A stretch of DNA of 64,000 bases from Burkholderia vietnamiensis LMG 10929. Its GTDB lineage: Bacteria > Pseudomonadota > Gammaproteobacteria > Burkholderiales > Burkholderiaceae. Below are positions 9,188 through 16,562 of this stretch, one piece after another (the stretch's first letter is position 1; every line of letters starts with the position of its first letter). The notes under the pieces were generated by a model that made no database searches, had not been told where the DNA came from, and was given only the letters and a program-made list of their open reading frames with translations. Both the position numbers and the translations under genes were made by a program. The DNA lies in contig NZ_CP009631.1 of NCBI RefSeq assembly GCF_000959445.1, forward strand, positions 1,612,001-1,676,000, given 5' to 3'.

Positions 9188-9191
9188 ACGC

Positions 9192-9217
9192 AAAAACGGG
9201 CGCCGCGTGGGCGCCCG
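9192..9217 (-). terminator. Terminator of the his transport operon
   Basis: CGGGCGCC (9197-9204) pairs with GGCGCCCG (9210-9217). On the minus strand the hairpin is followed by TTTTT. It lies 29 bases past the hisP stop. Confidence 0.75.
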
Positions 9218-9245
9218 CTTCGGGTTTACGCCGCGCCTGGCGGGC

Positions 9246-10025
9246 TTACTTGAGGCTGCCCGACAGGAACGCGCGCAGTCGCTCGCTCTTCGGGTTGGCG
9301 AACACGTCGGCCGGCACGCCTTGTTCCTCGACGCGCCCCTGATGCAGGAACATCACGTGGTTCGACACGTTGCGCGCGAAACCCATCTCGTGCGTGACGA
9401 CGATCATCGTGCGGCCTTCCTCGGCGAGCTTCTGCATCACCTTCAGCACTTCGCCGACGAGCTCCGGATCGAGCGCCGAAGTCGGCTCGTCAAACAGCAT
9501 CACGTCCGGATGCATCGCGAGCGCGCGCGCGATCGCGACGCGCTGCTGCTGGCCGCCGGACAGATGCGACGGATACTGCTTCTCGACGCGCGGCGCGAGG
9601 CCGACCTTCTCGAGGTATTCGCGCGCGCGGTCCTCGGCTTCCTTCTTCGGGATGCCGAGCACGTTCACGGGCGCTTCCATCACGTTCTCGAGCACGTTCA
9701 TGTGCGACCACAGGTTGAAGTGCTGGAACACCATCGCCAGCTTGGTGCGCACGCGCTGCAACTGCTTCGCATCGGCCGCGCGCAGCGCGCCGGTCTTGTC
9801 GGGCGTGGTGCGCACTTCCTCGCCGTCGACGACGATGCGGCCAGCGTTCGGCTGCTCGAGGAAGTTGATACAGCGCAGCATCGTGCTCTTGCCGGAGCCG
9901 GACGAGCCGATCACGCTGATCACGTCGCCGGAGTTCGCCTTCAGCGACACGCCCTTGAGCACCTCGTTGTCGCCGTACCGCTTGTGCAGATCGTCGACGA
10001 AAAGCTTCTGAGTCTGGGAATTCAT
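9246..10025 (-). CDS. hisP: Basic amino acid ABC transporter, ATP-binding subunit
   Basis: A 259-residue ATPase of the HisP/ArgT polar amino acid family. It energises uptake of histidine, lysine, arginine or ornithine at the inner membrane. Walker A is GSSGSGKST at residues 40-48, the signature is [15 protein letters not shown], and Walker B is [16 protein letters not shown]. The start is the ATG at 10025, with AGGA 8 bases upstream. It is the last gene of the minus-strand hisJ-hisQ-hisM-hisP operon and is followed by a hairpin terminator. The exact substrate is inferred from the family. Confidence 0.93.
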   Translation of the reverse strand: MNSQTQKLFVDDLHKRYGDNEVLKGVSLKANSGDVISVIGSSGSGKSTMLRCINFLEQPNAGRIVVDGEEVRTTPDKTGALRAADAKQLQRVRTKLAMVFQHFNLWSHMNVLENVMEAPVNVLGIPKKEAEDRAREYLEKVGLAPRVEKQYPSHLSGGQQQRVAIARALAMHPDVMLFDEPTSALDPELVGEVLKVMQKLAEEGRTMIVVTHEMGFARNVSNHVMFLHQGRVEEQGVPADVFANPKSERLRAFLSGSLK

Positions 10026-10043
10026 CAATAGTCCTGCGAAAAC

Positions 10044-10757
10044 TTACTTGCCTTGCGGGCGCAGATACGCGAGCCAGCGGCGCTCGGCCTGGCGGAACAG
10101 CCACACGAGCGTGAACGAGATCACGAGATAGAGCAGGGCGGCGATGCCGAATGCATGGAACGACATGTAGGTCGCCGAGTTGACGTCGCGCGCGATCTTC
10201 AGGATGTCCGGCACGGTCGCGGTGAACGCGACGGTGGTGGCGTGCAGCATCAGGATCACTTCGTTGCTGTACAGCGGCAGCGCGCGCCGCAGCGCCGACG
10301 GCAGGATCACGCGACGGTACATCGTGAAGGTGGACATCCCGTACGCGCGCGCCGCTTCGATCTCGCCGTACGACGTCGCCTTGATCGCGCCGGCGAAGAT
10401 CTCCGTGGTGTACGCGCAGGTGTTCAGCGTGAACGCGAGCAGCGTGCAGCGCATCCCGTCGCGGAAGAACGCATCGAGCAGCGGCGTGCCGCGCACGATC
10501 TGCAGGCTGTAGAGGCCCGTGTAGCAGAGCAGCAGCTGCACGTACAGCGGCGTGCCGCGGAACACGTAGGTGTAGAGCCACACCGCGCCCGACAGCCACT
10601 TGCGCTTCGACACGCGGGCGACCGCGAGCGGCACCGACAGGCAGAAGCCGAGGCCGATCGACACGACCAGCAGCCACAGCGTGATCGCGACGCCGGTGGT
10701 GCGGAAGCCGTCGGTATAGAGGTAGTTGCGCCAGTATTCTTGGATGAGTTCGATCAT
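10044..10757 (-). CDS. hisM: Basic amino acid ABC transporter permease HisM-like
   Basis: A 237-residue inner-membrane permease with about five transmembrane helices. It has the EAA-loop region EAARAYGMSTFTMYRRVILPSALRRALP that contacts the ATPase. It pairs with HisQ to form the channel. Its start ATG overlaps the hisQ stop by 4 bases (ATGA), indicating coupled translation. It ends 18 bases before hisP. Confidence 0.92.
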   Translation of the reverse strand: MIELIQEYWRNYLYTDGFRTTGVAITLWLLVVSIGLGFCLSVPLAVARVSKRKWLSGAVWLYTYVFRGTPLYVQLLLCYTGLYSLQIVRGTPLLDAFFRDGMRCTLLAFTLNTCAYTTEIFAGAIKATSYGEIEAARAYGMSTFTMYRRVILPSALRRALPLYSNEVILMLHATTVAFTATVPDILKIARDVNSATYMSFHAFGIAALLYLVISFTLVWLFRQAERRWLAYLRPQGK

Positions 10758-11443
10758 AGGTCAGCCTTGCGGACACCGGTCGAGTAGCGCTTTTCGAGCC
10801 ACATCAGCACGAAGTTCGACATCGTCGTGATCGCGAGATACACCGCGCCGGCGATCAGCGTGAAGAAGAAGAACCGCAGCGTGCCCTTGCCGGCGTCCTG
10901 CGACGCCTTGACGACGTCGGCGAGGCCGATGATCGACACGAGCGCCGTCGATTTCACGAGCACCTGCCAGTTGTTGCCGATGCCCGGCAACGCGAAGCGC
11001 ATCATCTGCGGGAACATGATCCGCGTGAACACCTGCCAGTTCGTCATCCCGTACGCGCTGCCGGCCTCGAGCTGGCCGCGCGGCACCGACAGGAACGCGC
11101 CGCGGAAGGTCTCGGTGAAGTAGGCGCCGTAGATGAAGCCGAGCACCAGCACGCCGGCGAGAAACGGATCGATGTCGATCTGGTCCCAGCCGAGCGCGTC
11201 GGTCGCCATGTTCAGCCAGATCTGCAGGCTGTAGAACAGCAGCAGCATCAGCACGAGGTCGGGGACGCCGCGAATCAGCGTCGTGTAGACGGTGCCGATG
11301 CCGTTCGTCAGGCGGTTGCGCGACAGCTTCGCGCCCGCGCCGAGCAAGCCCAGCAGGAACGACAGCGCGAGCGACAGCACCGACAGTTTGATGGTTTGCC
11401 AGGTGCCCGCGAGGATCAGCGGGCCGTAACCTTGTAGAAACAT
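10754..11443 (-). CDS. hisQ: Basic amino acid ABC transporter permease HisQ-like
   Basis: A 229-residue permease, almost the same length as E. coli HisQ. The N-terminus MFLQGYGPLILAGTWQTIKLS is family-like. The EAA loop is EAGSAYGMTNWQVFTRIMFPQMMRFALP. The start is the ATG at 11443; a longer reading to 11506 is non-conserved. It forms a heterodimer with HisM. About 240 bases with a strong hairpin separate it from hisJ. Confidence 0.92.
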   Translation of the reverse strand: MFLQGYGPLILAGTWQTIKLSVLSLALSFLLGLLGAGAKLSRNRLTNGIGTVYTTLIRGVPDLVLMLLLFYSLQIWLNMATDALGWDQIDIDPFLAGVLVLGFIYGAYFTETFRGAFLSVPRGQLEAGSAYGMTNWQVFTRIMFPQMMRFALPGIGNNWQVLVKSTALVSIIGLADVVKASQDAGKGTLRFFFFTLIAGAVYLAITTMSNFVLMWLEKRYSTGVRKADL

Positions 11444-11635
11444 ATGTGGTCCCTGGTGTGGTCCCAGAAGGCGCACGTCGTGCGCCGCGAAAGACGCGCC
11501 CGCCAAGCTGCGCGGAACGCCCCGTGCATATCATGACCGTCCGCCCCCGGCAGCGATGCCGGGCCGGCCTGCCGCGACCCATGACGGGCGGCAGGCGGTG
11601 GAGGCGGGCGGCGCGTGGTCGACTGCCTGTGTTGC

Positions 11636-11663
11636 GCGGATGCGGGGCCGCCCCCGCATCCGC
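11636..11663 (-). promoter_or_regulatory. Hairpin in the hisJ-hisQ gap
   Basis: GCGGATGCGGGG (11636-11647) pairs perfectly with CCCCGCATCCGC (11652-11663) around a 4-base loop. There is no T-tract, so it is more likely an mRNA-stabilising or attenuating element just after hisJ than a full terminator. Confidence 0.6.
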
Positions 11664-11682
11664 TTCCCGTCATTGTCCGGGC

Positions 11683-12459
11683 TCAGCGAGCCGAATAGAC
11701 GCTGAACGAAAAATACTTGTGCGACAGCCGGTCGAAGGTGCCGTCCTTGTGCATGTCGGCCAGCGCGTTGTTGATCTTCAGCTTCAGGTCGGTGTCCTGC
11801 TTGCGCAGGCCGATCGCGGTGCCGTCGCCGATCGTCTTCGGATCCTTCACTTCCGGCCCGGCGAACGCGAAGCCCTTGCCGCGCGGCGTGCGCAGGAAAC
11901 CGTAGTCGGCCTGCAGCTCGTCCTGCAGCGTCGCGTCGAGGCGGCCCGAGCCGAGGTCGGTATAGACCTGGTCCTGGTTCTGGTAAGGAATGACCGTCAC
12001 GCCTTGCGGTTCCCAGTAGGCCTTCGCGTAGCTTTCCTGCGTCGAACCCTGTTCGACGCCGACGCGCTTGCCCTTCAGCGATGCGACCGTCGGCTGCAGC
12101 GGCGAGCCGGCCTTCGCGATCATTCGCGCGGGCGCGTCGTAGACCTTGTCCGAGAAGTCGATCTGCTCGCGGCGCTTGTCGGTGACGGTCAGCGACGACA
12201 CGATCACGTCGTACTTCTTCGCCTTCAGCGCCGGAATGATCCCGTCGAGATCCTGCGCGACCCACACGCACTTCACGTTGATCCGCTTGCAGATTTCCTT
12301 CGTGAGGTCGACGTCGAAACCGACGATCTCGCCGCTCGGCGCGGTCGACTCGAACGGCGGGTAGCTGGCATCGACACCGATCCGCACGGTCTTCCACTCT
12401 TTCGCGAAGGCGCTTCCCGCCACGAGGGCGAGGGCGGCGCACAGGGCGGCCTTCTTCAT
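11683..12459 (-). CDS. hisJ: Periplasmic basic amino acid-binding protein
   Basis: A 258-residue solute-binding protein (SBP family 3), close in size to HisJ/ArgT. The signal peptide MKKAALCAALALVAGSAFA is followed by KEWKTVRIGVDASYPPFES, the family start of the mature domain. GFDVDLTKEICKRINVKC is the SBP3 signature. It delivers Lys, Arg, ornithine or His to HisQMP. The start ATG at 12459 has AAAGGA about 5 bases upstream. It is the first gene of the operon. Confidence 0.93.
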   Translation of the reverse strand: MKKAALCAALALVAGSAFAKEWKTVRIGVDASYPPFESTAPSGEIVGFDVDLTKEICKRINVKCVWVAQDLDGIIPALKAKKYDVIVSSLTVTDKRREQIDFSDKVYDAPARMIAKAGSPLQPTVASLKGKRVGVEQGSTQESYAKAYWEPQGVTVIPYQNQDQVYTDLGSGRLDATLQDELQADYGFLRTPRGKGFAFAGPEVKDPKTIGDGTAIGLRKQDTDLKLKINNALADMHKDGTFDRLSHKYFSFSVYSAR

Positions 12460-12950
12460 TTCCATCCTTTTGTCGCTCACTTCCGGGTGACGCTCGCGGC
12501 CGGTCGTGCCGGGCGCCGCGGCGTATTCTAGACGGCCAAAATTCGTGTTTCGGCGCGCTGACATCGGCGCTTGCCGCACGGGCGAACGCCAAAAGGGCGG
12601 TATTTTACCCGAACGCGAAAGCCGGAAAACGGCAATCCGGCTCGATCGACGGATTCTTCGAACCGGCTGTTGCGGCAATCGATGTATTGATAACGGCCAG
12701 CGCGTCGATTGGGCTCGTCAGTGCAACGATTCGATCGCGGCGCTCGTGGGCTCCACGTAAACCCCGGGGGCAAGGAAGGCGACGGCGGTGCGGGCAGGGC
12801 GGGCGAAACGCGCGCGAAGCCCGCTCCGGACCGAGACGCGTTCGGACTTGGCCGGTTCGACGCTGCCTGAAATGAAACAAGAGACGCGGGCACGAAGCCA
12901 CGCGTCTCCTGCAATGCCGCCGGCGAGCGGTCGGCTTACTGCGGGCCGGC
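12460..12950. other. Intergenic region between hisJ and the spy-like gene
   Basis: The 491 bases hold no supportable gene. On the minus strand a TAAAAT (12602-12607) lies about 145 bases before hisJ and could be its -10. The right end holds the terminator of the spy-like gene. Confidence 0.4.
12870..12908 (-). terminator. Terminator of the spy-like gene
   Basis: GAGACGCG-GGC pairs with GCC-A-CGCGTCTC (12881-12908, one bulge, ACGAA loop). Read on the minus strand it is followed by TTGTTTCATTT. It lies about 45 bases past the stop. Confidence 0.7.
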
Positions 12951-13499
12951 TTACTGCGCCGGTGCCGACGCGGCCTTCGCCGCGCGGTGCTGCTCCCAGC
13001 GCTCCTTCATCTTCTCGTGACGCTGCTCCATCCGCGCGAATTGCTGCTTGAGCGCCGTGCTGACGGTGGTCTTCTGCTGGTCGTTCAGCCCGTTGTAGAA
13101 GGCGAGCCATGCGGCGGCGCTCTGCTCGCGCAGCTGCGCGTTCTGCTGCTCGGCCTGCTGGCGGGCCGCGTGCATCGCGTTCAGGTCGAGAATCGGCTGG
13201 TTCTGCTGCGCGCTGAACTGCTCGCGCAATTGCTCGTGGCTCTTGCGCATCGCCTCGTGGTTCTGCTTCATCGTGTTGACGGCCGCTTGCCACTGCTGTT
13301 CCTGCGACGCGTTGAGCTTGAGTTGATCGTGCAGCTTCATGATCGCGCCGAACGGGCCGCCGTCGTGACCGCCATGCATCATGTGCATGCCGGGGCCGCC
13401 GGGCGGCGGCATGTCGGCGGGCGGCGCGGCATGCGCGGTGCCGAAGGCGAGAGCGAGCACGGTGGCGGCTGCGAGGGCCGCGCGGGAAGTCTTGTACAT
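12951..13499 (-). CDS. Spy/CpxP-like periplasmic stress protein (LTxxQ family)
   Basis: A 182-residue secreted protein with signal peptide MYKTSRAALAAATVLALAFGTAHA. A Met/His/Gly-rich stretch follows (MPPPGGPGMHMMHGGHDGG), which could bind metal. The rest is highly helical and rich in Gln, Glu, Lys and Arg, with the LNASQEQQW and LNDQQKTTVSTAL repeats that mark Spy/CpxP proteins. These act as ATP-independent chaperones or as feedback inhibitors of envelope sensors. It is divergent from an OmpR/EnvZ-type pair, the arrangement of cpxP-cpxRA. The start ATG at 13499 follows GGAGTTTCCGAA. Confidence 0.87.
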   Translation of the reverse strand: MYKTSRAALAAATVLALAFGTAHAAPPADMPPPGGPGMHMMHGGHDGGPFGAIMKLHDQLKLNASQEQQWQAAVNTMKQNHEAMRKSHEQLREQFSAQQNQPILDLNAMHAARQQAEQQNAQLREQSAAAWLAFYNGLNDQQKTTVSTALKQQFARMEQRHEKMKERWEQHRAAKAASAPAQ

Positions 13500-13620
13500 T
13501 TCGGAAACTCCTTGAATCGAACGGGTCCGGCGATGCGATGCGCGGGGTAGTCCGCGTGCCGCATCCGGTAAGACGCAGGTTAGCGGGGCGTCCGCAGGCC
13601 GGTGTTACGCGGGGAGGTTG

Positions 13621-13670
13621 GCGGGTTACCGCGCATTACAGTTGGCTTGCGCGGTAACCCGCAGTAACCC
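13621..13670. promoter_or_regulatory. Candidate response-regulator operator
   Basis: GCGGGTTACCGCGC (13621-13634) is a perfect inverted copy of GCGCGGTAACCCGC (13649-13662). GTAACCC occurs at 13654-13660 and again 10 bases later at 13664-13670. Direct repeats one helical turn apart are typical of OmpR-family sites. Confidence 0.6.
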
Positions 13671-13725
13671 TTTCGCGCGTTTGTCCCGTTCTTTCATGCC
13701 GCGCTCGCGCGCTAAACTTGCGGCC

Positions 13726-14451
13726 ATGACTACCCAGATCCTCATCGTCGACGACGACCAAGAACTCCGAGACCTGCTGCGCGACTATCTCGTGCGGCAG
13801 GGGATGGAAGTGTCCGTGCTGCACGACGCGGCGACGCTCGAAAAGCGCCTCGAGCGCGAGCGCCCCGACCTGATCGTGCTGGACCTGATGATGCCCGGCG
13901 TGGACGGCCTGACCGCGCTGCGCCAGCTGCGCGCGGCCGGCGACGACATCCCCGTGATCATGCTCACCGCACGCGCGGACGACGTCGATCGCATCGTCGG
14001 CCTCGAGCTCGGCGCCGACGACTATCTCGGCAAGCCGTTCAACCCGCGCGAACTGCTCGCGCGCGTGCAGGCGGTGCTGCGCCGGCGCCGCGCGACGCCG
14101 TCGGCGGCGGCGCCCGAACAGCGCGAGCCGTTCGCCTTCGGCCGCTTCGTGCTCGACTTCCAGGCGCGCACGCTGTCGGTCGACGGCAAGCCGGCCACGC
14201 TGTCGAGCAGCGAATTCGCGCTGCTCAAGATCTTCGTGAACCATGCGCTGCGCACGCTCACGCGCGAGCGGCTGCTCGAGCTGCTGCACGGGCCCGAGTA
14301 CGACGGCACCGACCGCGGCATCGACGTCCAGGTGTGGCGCCTGCGGCGCATCCTCGAAACGGATCCGTCGACGCCGCGTTTCATCCAGACCGTCCGCGGG
14401 CGCGGCTACGTGTTCGTGCCCGACGGCGAGGCCCATGCGCAAACCCATTGA
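13726..14451 (+). CDS. OmpR-family response regulator
   Basis: A 241-residue two-domain regulator. The receiver domain (about 1-118) has the acidic pocket D9-D11, the phosphoacceptor D53 (IVLDLMMPGVDG) and the KPFNPRE lysine. The C-terminal winged helix (about 135-235) ends in RGRGYVFVPDGE, typical of OmpR/PhoB. The start is the ATG at 13726 (MTTQILIVDDDQ). The sensor kinase gene overlaps its end by 17 bases, so the pair is translationally coupled. It probably controls the divergent spy-like gene and itself. Confidence 0.95.
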   Translation: MTTQILIVDDDQELRDLLRDYLVRQGMEVSVLHDAATLEKRLERERPDLIVLDLMMPGVDGLTALRQLRAAGDDIPVIMLTARADDVDRIVGLELGADDYLGKPFNPRELLARVQAVLRRRRATPSAAAPEQREPFAFGRFVLDFQARTLSVDGKPATLSSSEFALLKIFVNHALRTLTRERLLELLHGPEYDGTDRGIDVQVWRLRRILETDPSTPRFIQTVRGRGYVFVPDGEAHAQTH

Positions 14452-15751
14452 TTCGCTGTTCGGGCGGCTCGCGCTGCTCGTGATCGGCGTGCTGCTGTTG
14501 TCGCACTTCGCGTGGTTCTTCGCGATCCGGCTCGAACGCAGCCAGATGCAGACGCGTTATGCGGTCGAGGAGGCCGCGTTCCTCGTCGATGCAGTGCGCC
14601 AGCACATCCAGCGCACGCCCGACCAGCCGCTGCCGTCGCGCGTGCGGCTGGTGGCGCCCGACAGCCCCGACGTGCCGAAGACCGACGATTCGAATCTGCC
14701 GGTGCCGCTCAAGCGTTTCCGCGACGACGTGAGCGAGCGGATGCCGCGCGGCACGCAGGTCGAGATCGGCGCGCCGGGCCATCCGCCGGTGCTGTGGGTC
14801 AAGGAGCCGACCGACCGCAACTGGATCGTCGTGCCGGTGCAGCCGTTGCGCCCGCCGCGCTCGCTCGACCGCATGCTGCTGTGGCTCGGCACGATCTTCT
14901 CGGCCGGCGTGATCGCCGCGCTGTTCGCCGCGTGGCAGCTGCAGCAGCCGCTGCGTTCGCTGGCGCGTGCGGTCGCCCGCTTCGGCCGCGGCCAGCCGGT
15001 GCCGCCGCTGCGCGAGCGCGGCCCGCGCGAGCTGCGTCAGCTCACGCACGGCTTCAATCAGATGGTGGAACAGGTGTCGCAGGCGGAGAACGACCGCGCG
15101 GTGATGCTGGCCGGCGTCGCGCACGATCTGCGCACGCCGCTCGCGCGGATGCGCCTGCGCGCGGAAATGATGGACGACGCGCGGCTGCGCGACGGCGTGG
15201 TGCGCGATGTCGACTCGATGTCGCACGTCGTCGATCAGTTCCTGGTGTTCGCGCACGGCGGCGCGGACCGCAGCGAGCCCGTGCCGGTCGACGAGGCATG
15301 CGAGCGGATGGCGCGCAGCTATCGCGCGGTCGCGCCGAACGCACCGCCAGTCCAGACCCGTCTGACGGCCGGCGCAGGCTTCCTGCTGCCGACCGCGACG
15401 CTCGACCGGATTCTGTCGAACCTGCTCGACAATGCGCATGCGTATGGTGCGCCGCCCGTATTGATCGAGACGGCGCGGACTCAGGCGGGGTATCTGTTGT
15501 CGGTCAGCGACAGCGGCGGCGGGATCGCGCCGCGCGACCTCGCGGTTGCGACGCGGCCGTTCGTGCGGCTGGACCCAGCGCGCGGCGGGAACGGCCACAG
15601 CGGGCTCGGGCTCGCGATCGTCGAGCGGCTCGTGCTGAGGCTGGGTGGAGCGTGCGAGATCGGCAACCGCCCGGAGGGTGGCCTGCGCGTGGCGATGACG
15701 TTCCCGTTCGACGCGGTGCCGAAGGACGATCTGCGCGCACCAGGCGCGTAA
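14435..15751 (+). CDS. EnvZ/RstB-like sensor histidine kinase
   Basis: A 438-residue inner-membrane kinase. TM1 is at about 9-31 and a periplasmic segment runs from about 32 to 145. TM2 is at about 147-168 and is followed by a HAMP domain (about 168-222). The dimerisation domain has His230 in VAHDLRTPLARMRLRAEMM. The ATPase domain has the N box LSNLLDNAHAYG, G1 VSDSGGGI and G2 GHSGLGLAIV. It should phosphorylate the preceding regulator in response to an envelope signal. The periplasmic domain is short and has no sensor fold I recognise. Confidence 0.94.
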   Translation: MRKPIDSLFGRLALLVIGVLLLSHFAWFFAIRLERSQMQTRYAVEEAAFLVDAVRQHIQRTPDQPLPSRVRLVAPDSPDVPKTDDSNLPVPLKRFRDDVSERMPRGTQVEIGAPGHPPVLWVKEPTDRNWIVVPVQPLRPPRSLDRMLLWLGTIFSAGVIAALFAAWQLQQPLRSLARAVARFGRGQPVPPLRERGPRELRQLTHGFNQMVEQVSQAENDRAVMLAGVAHDLRTPLARMRLRAEMMDDARLRDGVVRDVDSMSHVVDQFLVFAHGGADRSEPVPVDEACERMARSYRAVAPNAPPVQTRLTAGAGFLLPTATLDRILSNLLDNAHAYGAPPVLIETARTQAGYLLSVSDSGGGIAPRDLAVATRPFVRLDPARGGNGHSGLGLAIVERLVLRLGGACEIGNRPEGGLRVAMTFPFDAVPKDDLRAPGA

Positions 15752-15760
15752 GCGCCCGAT

Positions 15761-15785
15761 GCGGCGCCTGCCCGGCAGGCGCCGC
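15761..15785. terminator. Hairpin between convergent genes
   Basis: GCGGCGCCTG pairs with CAGGCGCCGC around CCCGG. It has no T-tract. It lies between the convergent kinase gene and the small gene at 15792 and may stop transcription from either side. Confidence 0.45.
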
Positions 15786-15791
15786 GCGGCA

Positions 15792-16058
15792 TCATTCGCC
15801 GAACAGTGAGCCGAGCGTTTCGGCGGCGTTGCTGTCGATCGTGTTGTAGGTCACGCTCGTGGCCTCGAAGATATAGACGGTCGTATAGCGGCCGAGGCGC
15901 TCCAGGATTTCCTCCTGCAGCGATTCCGGCACGACGTTCATGTTCAGGTACCACGCCGTCGACGACAGCCGGGTCTGGAACGACCCGTATTCCTGCATCA
16001 GCTCGTAGAACGCATCGGCGTCCTGATCGCGGCAGACGATCACCAAGTTTCCTGCCAT
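15792..16058 (-). CDS. Small conserved-looking protein with Cas2-like fold pattern
   Basis: An 88-residue protein that I cannot assign to a named Burkholderia gene. The order of predicted elements is strand (NLVIVCRDQ), helix (ADAFYELMQEYG), strand (RLSSTAWYLNMNV), helix (PESLQEEILERLG) and strand (TVYIFEATSVTYNT). This is a ferredoxin-like fold and resembles the small SinR/Cas2-like proteins in which S-T-x-W/Y-x-x and I-F/V-E-x-T are conserved. No cas genes or repeats are nearby, so it is not part of a CRISPR system here. The start ATG at 16058 has GGAGGAAGG just upstream. A longer frame to 16511 has no support. Confidence 0.7.
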   Translation of the reverse strand: MAGNLVIVCRDQDADAFYELMQEYGSFQTRLSSTAWYLNMNVVPESLQEEILERLGRYTTVYIFEATSVTYNTIDSNAAETLGSLFGE

Positions 16059-16562
16059 TCCCTTCCTCCCGCTGGTCGGTCGATCCCCGGCAGCGGTCGG
16101 ACGACCGACGCCCGGGGGCCAGCCCCGATCATACCCGCTTCGTCGCGATCGCCCGTGACGCCCGACGCTGTTTGCGGCCGAGTGCGGCGGGCGGGTTCCC
16201 GCCCGGCCCGGATCACGGCATAATTCGGGCCTGCATGCTGGCTGAAAGACTGCGGCCGCGCTGCCTCGCGCCGCGGGGCCGCCGCATACGGTGCCGCGTG
16301 CGCGCCGGGCACGCACCGTGCGCTGCCCGCGCGGCGCCGTGCCGCTCCCGCACGGTTGTACCTGAAATACAGGTTGGTGTAGTGTCGTGCCGTCGCGGCC
16401 CGACTCGGCTCCGCCGGGGCGCAGCGTGCACGCACGGCGCATCGCGCCGGCGTGAGATCGTGAATCAATCGAATTACCGCGTCGAATTACCGCGCCCGTG
16501 CGCTTTGCCATGAATCAACATCGTCTGCCGGCTTCGTTCGGCCTTACCGGGGAGAGCGCCTG
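16059..16562. other. Intergenic region before the double-permease ABC genes
   Basis: The 504 bases are GC-rich and hold no convincing gene. A short dyad ACCTG-AAATA-CAGGT lies at 16360-16374 in the only AT-rich patch (TTGTACCTGAAATACAGG). It may mark the operon promoter or operator. Confidence 0.4.

Noticed and set aside
12528..12914. Minus-strand frames between hisJ and the spy-like gene
   Set aside because: Low-complexity Arg/Pro/Ser frames. One runs through the spy terminator.
15792..16058. The Cas2-like small gene as part of a CRISPR system
   Set aside because: No Cas1, effector gene or repeat array occurs anywhere in the window.
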